Source: JBGPEQ01 sp035518775 (GTDB lineage: Bacteria > Pseudomonadota > Alphaproteobacteria > Dongiales > Dongiaceae). Taken from it: a stretch of DNA of 55,057 nt. How positions within the stretch are numbered: position 1 is the stretch's first letter; each line of letters begins with the position of its first letter. The stretch is from the NCBI GenBank assembly GCA_035518775.1, contig DATIXH010000444.1, positions 1-55,057 of the forward strand, read 5' to 3'. This document shows, one piece after another, positions 18,075 to 25,978 of the stretch. Below the pieces are notes generated by a model. That model saw only the letters and a list, made by a program, of their open reading frames with translations. It did no database searches and was not told where the DNA came from. Position numbers and translations under genes: made by a program.

Positions 18075-19217
18075 CTACCGTTGGCTCTCTTCGGCGATGG
18101 CCGCGATGGTGCGGGCGACCATGCGGATCTCGCGAGTCAGCTCCTGGGTGGAGACTTGGCGACCCGTGGTCAGCTCTTCAAGCAGCCGGTTCATCTGCAG
18201 GTCGACGTTGCGCAGGTGGTTGCGGCTGGACTCATCGATCCCGAAACCGCCGGAGCGCGCCAGCTCGGCCAGGCGCGTCAGCAGCGGCCGCACCTCGCCT
18301 TGCGTCTCCGCCAGCTGGGTCATCAGCTGCTGCTGGCTGCGCATCTGGTCGCTGAGCCCGCCCAGCCGCTCGACCAGCGCCGCCAGGTTGTTGTTGGCCG
18401 CGATGCGGCTCTCCTCGCCGCGCGACATCGTGCGCTGCAGATTCTCCAGGCTGTCGGCGGTCTGCTCCAGCAGGGCCTGGATGTAGGCCGGCACGGACTG
18501 CTCGCCTTCGCCGACCGGGCCGGCGCCGGTAAGCCGCGCCATGCCCGAGAGCCAGTCCTCCAGCTCGTTGAAGAAGCGGTTGTGGCACTGGCTCGCCTGC
18601 AACTCGAGATAGCCGAGCACGAGCGAGCCGGCGAGGCCGAGCAGCGAGGAGCTGAAGGCGGTGCCCATGCCTTCGAGCGGCGACTGCAGCCCGCCCTTCA
18701 GCTGGTCGAACAGGCTCTTGGCATCGCCACCCGTGGCGGTGATGGTCTTCAGCGCGTCGGCGACACCGCCGATGGTCTGCAGCAGGCCCCAGAAGGTGCC
18801 GAGCAGGCCGAGGAAGACCATGAGGCCGATGAAGTAGCGCGCGATGTCGTGGCTCTCGTCGAGGCGCGCGTTGATGCCGTCGAGGACCGAGCGCAGCGAC
18901 AGGGCGGAGAGGCTGAGCTTGCCCTTGCGGGCGCCGATCATGGCCGCCATCGGCGCCAGCAGCCGCGGCGGGCTGTAGTTCGTCGAATCCATCTGTCCCG
19001 TGCGAAAGCGCTCGATCCAGGTGATCTCGCGGTTCAGCCGGATGACCTGCCAGAAGATGTAGGCGACGCCGATGAGGAAGACGATGAAGATGGCGGCGTT
19101 CAGGCCGGGATTGTGCCGGTAGGCGGTATAGAGCTGCTCGTGCAGCAGTGCCGCCAGCACGGCGGCAGCGATCAGGCCGACCGCCATCCAGGCGAGATAG
19201 CGGGTGGGCCGCGTCAT
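18075..19217 (-). CDS. MotA/TolQ/ExbB-like proton channel protein
   Basis: 380 residues with two N-terminal membrane helices (YLAWMAVGLIAAAVLAALL and AAIFIVFLIGVAYIFWQVI), then the channel helices near residues 125-150 (FIGLMVFLGLLGTFWGLLQTI) and 185-210 (FSSSLLGLAGSLVLGYLEL), the hallmark of the MotA/TolQ/ExbB family. The C-terminal 150 residues form a hydrophilic helical region with QQQLMTQLAETQGE. Its stop is 12 bases from the coiled-coil MotB/OmpA gene, its likely stator partner; an OmpA-family gene follows upstream. Not flagellar: no motility genes are nearby. Confidence 0.82.
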   Translation of the reverse strand: MTRPTRYLAWMAVGLIAAAVLAALLHEQLYTAYRHNPGLNAAIFIVFLIGVAYIFWQVIRLNREITWIERFRTGQMDSTNYSPPRLLAPMAAMIGARKGKLSLSALSLRSVLDGINARLDESHDIARYFIGLMVFLGLLGTFWGLLQTIGGVADALKTITATGGDAKSLFDQLKGGLQSPLEGMGTAFSSSLLGLAGSLVLGYLELQASQCHNRFFNELEDWLSGMARLTGAGPVGEGEQSVPAYIQALLEQTADSLENLQRTMSRGEESRIAANNNLAALVERLGGLSDQMRSQQQLMTQLAETQGEVRPLLTRLAELARSGGFGIDESSRNHLRNVDLQMNRLLEELTTGRQVSTQELTREIRMVARTIAAIAEESQR

Positions 19218-19263
19218 GGCTGCTCCCGGCGTCGCTGCGATCTCGGCTCCGGGACGCAGCGGG

Positions 19264-20130
19264 TCATTCCGCCAGGGGGACGAGATCGACCCGGTCGGCC
19301 GGCTCCTCTTGCGCCGAATTGCCGAGCGCCTTGATGTCCATGCGCTCGACGGTGACGCCCTGCTCCATCAGGTAGTCGCGCATGGCCAGTGCGCGCGCCA
19401 GCGAGACGCCGCGGGCATGCGACGACGCGCTGTCGTCGCCGCCGGCATAGGCCAGGATCTGCAGCCGCAGCATATAGTCGGTCTTCAACTTCTCGATCAG
19501 CGGGCCGAGATCGGCCTTAGCTTCGTCGGAGAGCTTGGAGGCTTCCGGCTCGAACGTCAGGCGCAGCATGCCGTCGATCGGCGGCTTCGCCGCGGTCTGC
19601 TGGTCGGTCGGTGCAGCCGCCGGCGCGCCCTCGGCCGTCTGCGGCGCGGCTGCCGGCGTCTCGCTGGACGTCGCGGCGGGGGACGCCGCGGCGGGGGGCG
19701 TCGCCTCGGTGGTCGCCGCCGGCTGCGCCGGTGCGGTTTCGCCCTCTGCGGCCTCGCCGGCGGCGGGAGCGACGCCCTCTCCCGGCTCCTCGGAGCCGCC
19801 GAGGCTGGTCGATTCGATCGGCGTCGTCGGCACGGCCGGGTAGGTGGTCTCCGAGGTCGTCTCCGGCGGCGTCGCGGCTTCGATCGCGCTCTGGCCATCG
19901 GTCACGAGGCGGCTGACTGGCTGGCGCGCCGGCGCCGGCAACACCTCGCTGTTGGCGTTGCCGCCCGGCGAGCCGTCGAGCACGCTGTTGTCGACGATGA
20001 CGTTCGGGTTGGCGGCATCCTCGGCGGCCGCCGGCCCGCCTGCGTAGAGCAGGATTCCGGCCAACGCAGCCGTGGCCCACAGCGCCGACGCGGTCAGGCG
20101 GCGGCGTGGAGAAAAGGTGAATTCGGTCAT
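19264..20130 (-). CDS. OmpA-family envelope protein
   Basis: 288 residues: N-terminal membrane/signal segment (LTASALWATAALAGILLYAG, about 12-31, ending GGPAAAEDA, a plausible signal-peptidase site), a long alanine/proline/glutamate/threonine-rich linker (about residues 60-190), and an OmpA-like C-terminal domain: RLTFEPEASKLSDEAKADL, LQILAYAGGDD, ARGVSLARALAMRDYLMEQGV, RVDLVPL. The OmpA domain binds peptidoglycan. It stands directly upstream of the MotA-like and MotB-like genes on the same strand, so it is probably part of the same envelope complex. The low-complexity linker makes the exact domain boundary uncertain. Confidence 0.78.
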   Translation of the reverse strand: MTEFTFSPRRRLTASALWATAALAGILLYAGGPAAAEDAANPNVIVDNSVLDGSPGGNANSEVLPAPARQPVSRLVTDGQSAIEAATPPETTSETTYPAVPTTPIESTSLGGSEEPGEGVAPAAGEAAEGETAPAQPAATTEATPPAAASPAATSSETPAAAPQTAEGAPAAAPTDQQTAAKPPIDGMLRLTFEPEASKLSDEAKADLGPLIEKLKTDYMLRLQILAYAGGDDSASSHARGVSLARALAMRDYLMEQGVTVERMDIKALGNSAQEEPADRVDLVPLAE

Positions 20131-20222
20131 GATGCTAAGGACTTCCCCTTTTTATGGCCCAGACGCTTGACGGCGCCCGCACTATAGTCCACACGGCTGG
20201 AATCCGACAACCGCCTTGGGAC

Positions 20223-21062
20223 TCACCCCGCCCGCTTGTCGCGGACGGGTGCCGGCGCCGGCGTGGCCGCCCGCAGGAGGCGGCCGATCTGCTCGTGCAG
20301 AGCGGCGTTGGCGGCGAAGGTGCTGCCGGTCGCCAGCATGTCGGCGCCGCCGTCGATCTCCGTCACGTAGCCGCCGGCCTCGCGCACCAGCACGATGCCG
20401 GCCGCGATGTCCCAAGGTGACAGGTGGTCCTCCCAGAAGGCCTCGTAGCGGCCGGCCGCAACATAGGCGAGGTCGAGCGCGGCGCTGCCGAGCCGGCGCA
20501 CCCCGGCCGTGGCCGCCAACGCGGCGTCGAACTGGGCGACGAAGGCGGCCCGGTCGGCGTCTTCGCCTCGGTGCCGGGGCGTGATGCCCGTGACCAGCAG
20601 GGCGTCCTCGAGGTGGCGCCGCGACGAGACGCGGATGCGGCGGTCGTTGAGATAGGCGCCGATGCCCTTTTCGGCCCAGAACATCTCGTCCTTGATCGGA
20701 TCGTAGACGACGCCGGCCACCAGCTCGCCGGCGCGCTCGAGCCCGATCGACACGGAAAAATGGGGTATGCCGTGCAGGAAATTGGTCGTCCCGTCGAGCG
20801 GGTCGATGAGCCAGCGATGCTCGGCATCGCTGCCGGCGACGGCGCCGCTCTCTTCCATGAGAAAGCCGTAGCCCGGCCGCGCCTTCTGCAACTCGCGCTG
20901 CAGGGTCTTCTCCGACTTCAGGTCGGCGGCCGAAACGAAGTCGCCCGGCCCCTTGCGCGAGGTCTGCAGATGCTCGACCTCGCCAAAATCGCGCTTGAGA
21001 TCGCGCGCGGCCCGTTCGGCGGCGCGGACCATCACGTTGATGGTGGGCGAGCGTGTTGCCAT
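20223..21062 (-). CDS. suhB: Inositol monophosphatase family protein (SuhB-like)
   Basis: 279 residues of the Mg2+-dependent inositol monophosphatase family. Metal-site motifs are visible: MEESG near residue 75, WLIDPLDGTTNFLHGIPHFS, and the C-terminal SPWDIAAGIVLVREAGG. SuhB-type members dephosphorylate myo-inositol monophosphate or act on Nus/ribosome assembly; the exact role is not decidable here. Start is ATG at 21062. Downstream of efp on the same strand; the two are separated by about 30 bases. Confidence 0.9.
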   Translation of the reverse strand: MATRSPTINVMVRAAERAARDLKRDFGEVEHLQTSRKGPGDFVSAADLKSEKTLQRELQKARPGYGFLMEESGAVAGSDAEHRWLIDPLDGTTNFLHGIPHFSVSIGLERAGELVAGVVYDPIKDEMFWAEKGIGAYLNDRRIRVSSRRHLEDALLVTGITPRHRGEDADRAAFVAQFDAALAATAGVRRLGSAALDLAYVAAGRYEAFWEDHLSPWDIAAGIVLVREAGGYVTEIDGGADMLATGSTFAANAALHEQIGRLLRAATPAPAPVRDKRAG

Positions 21063-21091
21063 CTAGCGCGCCCGCCCGCCGGCTGAGGTGT

Positions 21092-21658
21092 TCAATCCTT
21101 CGCCCGCTCGACGTAGCTGCCATCGGCCGTGTTGACGACGATGCGCGTGCCGGCGGCGATGTGCGGCGGCACCATCACGCGCACGCCGTTCTCGAGCTTG
21201 GCCGGCTTGTAGGAGGAGGACGCGGTCTGGCCCTTCACGACCGGATCGGCCTCGACGATCTCCATCACCACCGTGTCCGGCAGCGCCACCGACAGCGGCG
21301 CGCCCTCGTAGCTCTGAATCGTGACCACCATGCCGTCCTTGAGGAACACCGCGCCGTCGCCGATCGCCTCCTGGTTCAACGTGATCTGGTCGTAGGTCTC
21401 GTTGTCCATGAAGGTGTAGAGGTCGCCCTCCTTGTAGAGATACTGGTAGTCCTTCTCGTCGAGCCGCACCCGCTCCACCACGTCGCTCGAGCCGAAGCGC
21501 TCGTTGAGCTTGGTGCCGGCTTTGATGTCCTTCAGCTCTACCTGCCAATAGGAGCGCCAGTTGCCCATCTGCACCTGCTGCGCCTTGACCGCGCGCCAAA
21601 GCTTCCCCTGATACTCCAGGATGTATCCCTGACGGATTTCGTTGCCGTTGATCTTCAT
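21092..21658 (-). CDS. efp: Elongation factor P with atypical loop
   Basis: 188 residues with all three EF-P domains: MKINGNEIRQGYILEY at the N-terminus, GTKLNERFGSSDVVERVRLD, and the C-terminal DPVVKGQTASSSYKPA and GTRIVVNTADGSYVERAKD. EF-P rescues ribosomes stalled at polyproline. The tip loop of domain I, normally KPGKG (or PGRG) carrying the modified Lys34/Arg32, reads QMGNWRSYW at residues 30-38: there is no lysine or arginine at the usual modified position, and the aligned residue is Asn33. Codons for this segment were read directly from the sequence. A second, canonical EF-P may exist elsewhere. It precedes the suhB gene on the same strand. Confidence 0.9.
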   Translation of the reverse strand: MKINGNEIRQGYILEYQGKLWRAVKAQQVQMGNWRSYWQVELKDIKAGTKLNERFGSSDVVERVRLDEKDYQYLYKEGDLYTFMDNETYDQITLNQEAIGDGAVFLKDGMVVTIQSYEGAPLSVALPDTVVMEIVEADPVVKGQTASSSYKPAKLENGVRVMVPPHIAAGTRIVVNTADGSYVERAKD

Positions 21659-21791
21659 GGCGCTAACGATCTTGCTGGAAAGGCCGGAAAAAGCGGCGCG
21701 GAAGCTAACAGCTTGGTCCCAGGGAGTCTATGGTTACCGCCGGATATTTCTGAGCTTTTCGTGCGCAAGCCCGGTTAACAGAGGTCGCGGC

Positions 21792-23033
21792 ATGGCCGAA
21801 CCTGCAGCGCCCGGCATCCCTCCGCTGCGGAGCAATCGGGACTTCCGGCTGCTCTGGCTTGGCAGCGCCGTCTCCGTGCTGGGCTCGCGCGCCTCGGCCA
21901 TCGCCTATCCGCTGCTGGTGCTGGCGCTCACGGGTTCGCCGGCCGATGCCGGCCTGGCCGGCTTCGCTGCCACCGTCCCTTACCTGCTGTGGCAGCTGCC
22001 GGCCGGAGCGCTCGTCGACCGTTGGAACCGCCGGCGCATCATGATCGCCTGCGATGCCGGCCGGGCGCTCGCGCTGGCCAGCATCGTCCTCGCCCTGGCG
22101 CTCGACTGCATCACGCTCGCCCAGATCGTGCTCGTGTCGTTCATCGAGGGCAGCCTCTACGTGTTCCACAGCCTGGCCGAGCCGGCGGCCGTCCGGAACC
22201 TCGTGCATCCGACGCACCTGCCGCTCGCCCTGTCGCAGATCGAGGTGCGCGAGCGCGGCGCCGCTCTGCTCGGCCAACCGCTCGGCGGCTTCCTGTTCGA
22301 TCTCGGCCGCGCCGTCCCGTTCCTGGCCGACGCCCTCTCTTATCTCGCCTCGCTGAGCGCCCTGCTGCTGATCAGGGGCCGGTTCGAGAGCGAGCGCGCG
22401 CCCCACGGCCCGTTCGTCGCCGAGATCGTGCAGGGCCTCGTCTGGCTCGGGCGAGAACCCTTCCTGCGGGCGACCGCGCTCCTGATCGCCGGCAGCAACC
22501 TGCTCTTCCAGGCCCTGAACCTGCTGGTGATCGTCATCGCCCGGGAGCAGGGCGCCTCCTCGACGGCGATAGGGCTGCTGCTGGCGGGCTTCGGCGGCGG
22601 CGGCGTCCTGGGCTCGCTGGCAGCACCCTGGTTTCAGCGGCGCCTGCCGATGAAGGCGATCGTGATCGGCGCCAACTGGGTCTGGGCATTGGCCCTGCCG
22701 GGCATCGGCCTCGCCGACAGCTTGCTCGTCGTGGGCGCGCTGCTCGCCCTCATGGCCTTCGTCGGCCCGCTCTGGAACGTCGCGATGGACGTCTACCGCC
22801 TGCTGATCACGCCGGACGAGTTGCAGGGCAAGGTCGGCAGCGTCATCAGCCTCCTCGCCTGGGGCGCCATGCCCTTGGGCTCGCTGCTCGCCGGTTTCCT
22901 GCTGGACTCGTTCGGCTCCTGGACGACGACCATGGTCTTGGCCGCCGCGATGGCCTTGGTGGCCGTCGCGGCCTCCGTGAGCCCGGCCATCCGCAGGGCG
23001 CCGAGCAACGCGGGAGCGACTCCTCCAGCCTGA
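21792..23033 (+). CDS. MFS transporter
   Basis: 413 residues, about twelve hydrophobic segments, of the Major Facilitator Superfamily (MFS_3/EntS-like type). The N-terminal FRLLWLGSAVSVLGSRASAI and the cytoplasmic loop VDRWNRRRIMIACDAGRA match the conserved D-R-x-x-R-R motif of the family. Substrates of related proteins are siderophores or drugs, but nothing here fixes one. The start at 21792 (MAEPAAPG) gives the family N-terminus, with AGAGG about eight bases upstream. The stop is only seven bases from the convergent metF. Confidence 0.82.
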   Translation: MAEPAAPGIPPLRSNRDFRLLWLGSAVSVLGSRASAIAYPLLVLALTGSPADAGLAGFAATVPYLLWQLPAGALVDRWNRRRIMIACDAGRALALASIVLALALDCITLAQIVLVSFIEGSLYVFHSLAEPAAVRNLVHPTHLPLALSQIEVRERGAALLGQPLGGFLFDLGRAVPFLADALSYLASLSALLLIRGRFESERAPHGPFVAEIVQGLVWLGREPFLRATALLIAGSNLLFQALNLLVIVIAREQGASSTAIGLLLAGFGGGGVLGSLAAPWFQRRLPMKAIVIGANWVWALALPGIGLADSLLVVGALLALMAFVGPLWNVAMDVYRLLITPDELQGKVGSVISLLAWGAMPLGSLLAGFLLDSFGSWTTTMVLAAAMALVAVAASVSPAIRRAPSNAGATPPA

Positions 23034-23040
23034 CGGCAGA

Positions 23041-24018
23041 TCATCCCATCGCCGGATCGACCGGCACCGGCGGCGTCTCCGCCGCCAGGCCGCCCGCCAG
23101 CGCCGCCACCGAGGCCGGCTTCAGCCCCAGGCGGCGGCAGATCCCGAGCGTGAGGTCGGCGCGGTTGAGCGTGTAGAAGTGGAACTGGTCGATGCCCTCG
23201 GCGGCGAGGGCGCGGCACTGCTCCGTCGCCACCATCGCGGCCACCAGCTTGCGCGTCTCCGGGTCCTCGTCGAGGCCGTCGAAGAGCTCGCTGAGCCAGG
23301 CGGGGACCGCGGTGCCGCACATGCGGCTGAACTTCACGACCTGACCGAAATTGCTCACTGGCAGGATGCCCGGCACGATCGGCGCCGTGATGCCGGCGCG
23401 CGCCGCCCGCTCGCGGAAGCGCAGGAAAGTCTCGACCTCGAAGAAGAACTGCGTGATGGCGCGCGTGGCGCCGGCATCGAGCTTGCGCTTGAGGTTGTCG
23501 AGGTCGCTCTCGGCGTCGCGCGCCGTCGGGTGCACTTCCGGAAAGGCGGCGACGCTGACCTCGAAGTCGCCGGCCGCGCGGATGCCCGCCACGAGGTCGG
23601 CGGCGTATTCGTAGCCGTCGGGGTGCGGCCGGTAGTCGGGGTCGACAGGCGGGTCGCCGCGCAGCGCCACGATGTGGCGGATGCCGGCGTCCCAGTAGCG
23701 CTGCAGCAGCTCGCGGATCTCGCCCCGGCTGCTGCCCACGCAGGTGAGGTGCGCCGCCGCCGGCAGGCCGACGTTGCGGGCGATGCGCGTCACCGTCAGG
23801 AAGGTGGTCTCGCGCGTGCTGCCGCCGGCGCCGTAGGTGACGGAGACGAAGCGCGGCCGCAGCGGCTCGAGGGCGCCGATGGTTGACCACAGCTGCGCGG
23901 CCGCGGCCTCGCTCTTCGGCGGGAAGAACTCGAACGACACCGCCGGCGGCATCGGCGCGACGGCGAGAGCCGGATGCGGCGCGCGTTCCGCCGCGGCGGG
24001 GCGCAGGCGATGGATCAT
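23041..24018 (-). CDS. metF: 5,10-methylenetetrahydrofolate reductase
   Basis: 325 residues of the FAD-dependent MTHFR family, reducing methylene-THF to methyl-THF for methionine synthesis. Motifs: VSFEFFPPKSEAA, FVSVTYGAGGSTRETT, LTCVG, NIGHIVALRGDPP-like IRHIVALRGDPP and the FAD/NADH region YAADLVAGIRA. The C-terminal fragment HFYTLNRADLTLGICRRL is also typical. The start ATG overlaps the stop of the upstream ArsR-methyltransferase gene (ATGA), so the two are translationally coupled. The C-terminal tail beyond about 300 (VAALAGGLAAETPPV) is dispensable-looking. Confidence 0.93.
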   Translation of the reverse strand: MIHRLRPAAAERAPHPALAVAPMPPAVSFEFFPPKSEAAAAQLWSTIGALEPLRPRFVSVTYGAGGSTRETTFLTVTRIARNVGLPAAAHLTCVGSSRGEIRELLQRYWDAGIRHIVALRGDPPVDPDYRPHPDGYEYAADLVAGIRAAGDFEVSVAAFPEVHPTARDAESDLDNLKRKLDAGATRAITQFFFEVETFLRFRERAARAGITAPIVPGILPVSNFGQVVKFSRMCGTAVPAWLSELFDGLDEDPETRKLVAAMVATEQCRALAAEGIDQFHFYTLNRADLTLGICRRLGLKPASVAALAGGLAAETPPVPVDPAMG

Positions 24019-25019
24019 GCCGCCGCCCTCCGTCCGCTCGCCGTGGCAGCCCCGCGCGCCGGCCCGCGCACCGCCTGCCAGATGCTTACCGTCAGTTGCT
24101 TGCCCGGCAGGTGCTGCACCGGCTCGGTCCGCAGCCCGGCGGCCCGGCACCACTTGTTGACCTCGTCGTCGGCGAAGCCGAGCCGGCGATGGGCATGCTC
24201 GCTGCGCAGCCGCTCGAGCGCGTGCGGCGCGAAGTCCACGACCAGCAGCACGCCGCCCGGCCGCAGCACGCGCGCCGCCTCGGCGATCACGCGCGCGGGA
24301 TCCTCGGCATAGTGCAGCACGCGGTGCACCGTCACCGCGTCGAAGCTCGGCTCGGTCCAGGGCAGGCGGTACATGTCGGCCTGCCGCACCTGGCAGTTGG
24401 CGAGCCCGGCGCCCTGCAGGTTGGCGCGCGCCACGATCAGCATGTCGCGCGAAAGGTCGATGCCGACGCCGCGCCCGACCCGACCGGCCGTCAGCTCGAG
24501 GATGCGGCCCGTGCCGGTGCCGATATCCAATAGGTCGGCGATGCCCTCGGCCGGCAGCCGTCGCAGCAGCTCGGCTTCCACGCGCTTCTCCTCGACATAA
24601 AGCGAGCGCAGCTCGCCCCAGCGCGCCGCGTTCTTGCGGAAATAGGCGGCAGCGCTGGCCGCGCGCTCGGCGCGGATCGCCCGCAGGCGCTCGCGGTCGA
24701 GCCGCAGCGTGGCGTCGTCGCGCGGCAGCAGCCGCAGCACCTGCTGGGCCAGCGCGCTGCCGGCGCCGCGGTCGGCCAGCCGGTGGAACACGGCCGTGCC
24801 CTCCGGCAGCCGTTCCAGCACCCCGGCCTCGCACAACAGCTTCAGATGGCGCGACACCCGCGGCTGGCTCTGCCCGAGGATCTGCGTGAGGTCGCCGACC
24901 GTCAGGTCGCCCTCCGCGCACAGCGCCAGGATGCGCAGCCGCGTCCGCTCCGCAACGGCCCGCAGGCCGCCCAGGAGGTCGCCGAGATCGCTGTCGGGGC
25001 TATGAGCCGTCCGGGCCAT
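24015..25019 (-). CDS. ArsR-type regulator fused to SAM-dependent methyltransferase
   Basis: 334 residues. N-terminal winged-helix ArsR domain (about 10-95): RLRILALCAEGDLTVGDLTQ and the recognition helix QSQPRVSRHLKLLCEAGVL. C-terminal class I methyltransferase (about 130-320): DIGTGTGRILELTA, GIDLSRDMLIVARANLQ, FDAVTVHRVLHYAEDPARV and LRPGGVLLVVDFAPH. Such fusions are recurrent upstream of metF in proteobacteria; the methyltransferase half presumably senses SAM or SAH, making it a methyl-cycle repressor, but that is inference. Its stop overlaps the metF start. The A/T-rich upstream region carries an imperfect inverted repeat (TCCAT...ATGGA) fitting an autoregulatory operator. Confidence 0.85.
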   Translation of the reverse strand: MARTAHSPDSDLGDLLGGLRAVAERTRLRILALCAEGDLTVGDLTQILGQSQPRVSRHLKLLCEAGVLERLPEGTAVFHRLADRGAGSALAQQVLRLLPRDDATLRLDRERLRAIRAERAASAAAYFRKNAARWGELRSLYVEEKRVEAELLRRLPAEGIADLLDIGTGTGRILELTAGRVGRGVGIDLSRDMLIVARANLQGAGLANCQVRQADMYRLPWTEPSFDAVTVHRVLHYAEDPARVIAEAARVLRPGGVLLVVDFAPHALERLRSEHAHRRLGFADDEVNKWCRAAGLRTEPVQHLPGKQLTVSIWQAVRGPARGAATASGRRAAA

Positions 25020-25036
25020 GAGGCGTGGTATAGTCC

Positions 25037-25066
25037 ATAACTATATAACAATGTCTTTATACATGG
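25037..25066 (-). promoter_or_regulatory. Candidate operator/promoter of the ArsR-metF unit
   Basis: A/T-rich stretch immediately upstream of the ArsR-methyltransferase start, with an imperfect palindrome whose arms are TCCATAACTATA and TTATACATGGA. Typical size and place for an ArsR operator overlapping a promoter. Not tested. Confidence 0.35.
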
Positions 25067-25106
25067 ATATCGAGCGCTCGTCCAGTGATCGCTATCACAG
25101 AGAGTC

Positions 25107-25199
25107 GTAGGAGCGGCCGGCGGCCGCCCGCGGAAAATCCGGCGGGATCTGGGGAACTGTCACGCGGCGGAAAGACGGGCGGCCGCCGGTCGCTCCTAC
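25107..25199. repeat. GTAGGGGCG palindromic repeat, copy 2
   Basis: Arms GTAGGAGCGGCCGGCGGCCG and CGGCCGCCGGTCGCTCCTAC around a less conserved centre. The right arm includes the stop codon of the ThiE-like gene (25196-25198), so insertion of the element fixed that gene's 3' end. Confidence 0.7.
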
Positions 25200-25813
25200 A
25201 ACGGCGAACGGCCGAGCGCCTGCGCGATCTCGCGCAGCGTGGTCGCGAGATCGTTCCAGGCCGCTGCGCCCAGCCCGACGAAATCGGCGCCCGCCGCGGC
25301 CAGCCGCGCCGCGTCGCCGGCCGCGGCGCAACCCGTGGCGACGCAGGGCACCGTCATGATCTCGCTCCACCACTCCGTGAGATCGAGGGTGGCCGGCCGC
25401 GGCGCAGGATCATCGAAGTCGCCGAAGGCCACGTAGTCGGCGCCGTGCTCCGCGACGTCGATGGCCTCGTCGCGGGTGGCGCAGGCGACGCCGACGATCA
25501 GGTCCGGCCCGAGCCGGCGCCGCGCCTCGTCGTAGGCGACGGCCAGGCTCAGATGCACGCCGTCGGCTCTCGCGCTCTGCACGAGGTCGACGCGGTCTTC
25601 GAGCAGGATGGCGATGTCGCGGTCCTGCGCCGCCGCACGCAGTCGCTCGACGGCTGACTTGATTGCCGAGTCGGCAAGGCCGGGCTCTGCCCGCAACAGC
25701 AGGCAAGCCACGCAGCCCGTGGCGATCGTTGCCGCGACTGCCGTTGCGAGTTGTGCGATCTCGCCGGCGCCGGAGAGGCGCGGCGTCGCCAGGTAGAGCT
25801 GCGGCGCAGTCAT
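25196..25813 (-). CDS. thiE: Thiamine phosphate synthase-like protein
   Basis: 205 residues, ThiE/TenI superfamily TIM barrel. Recognisable: ACLLLRAEPG (ThiE has QLR.K here), ILLEDRVDLVQSARADGVHLS, YVAFGDFDDP, and the phosphate-binding GADFVGLGAAAW near the end. Canonical ThiE has IN/ND at the DRxxLA site and a full GGI..N phosphate loop; here parts are divergent, so it may be a specialised paralogue. The gene lies downstream of the class I aldolase gene on the same strand, an order often conserved in the class. Its stop codon falls within a palindromic repeat. Confidence 0.6.
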   Translation of the reverse strand: MTAPQLYLATPRLSGAGEIAQLATAVAATIATGCVACLLLRAEPGLADSAIKSAVERLRAAAQDRDIAILLEDRVDLVQSARADGVHLSLAVAYDEARRRLGPDLIVGVACATRDEAIDVAEHGADYVAFGDFDDPAPRPATLDLTEWWSEIMTVPCVATGCAAAGDAARLAAAGADFVGLGAAAWNDLATTLREIAQALGRSPL

Positions 25814-25862
25814 GCGCTGGCGCGAAGATTTGTGGTGCTGCGCGATGCCTGGATCAACGCGG

Positions 25863-25944
25863 TGCGTCCTTCGACAAGCTCAGGATGAGGATCTTCCTTC
25901 GTGCCAGAAAGAATACCCCTCATCCTGAGCTTGTCGAAGGATGC
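25863..25944. repeat. CTTCGACAAGCTCAGG palindromic repeat, copy 1
   Basis: Arms TGCGTCCTTCGACAAGCTCA and TGAGCTTGTCGAAGGATGCA, 82 bases in all, in the gap between the ThiE-like gene and fbaB. Same family as 27008-27122, 31822-31904, 40750-40831 and 46527-46609. Confidence 0.85.
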
Positions 25945-25978
25945 ACGCTCGTCGTGCAAGCCGGATGGCGCGGTCGCG

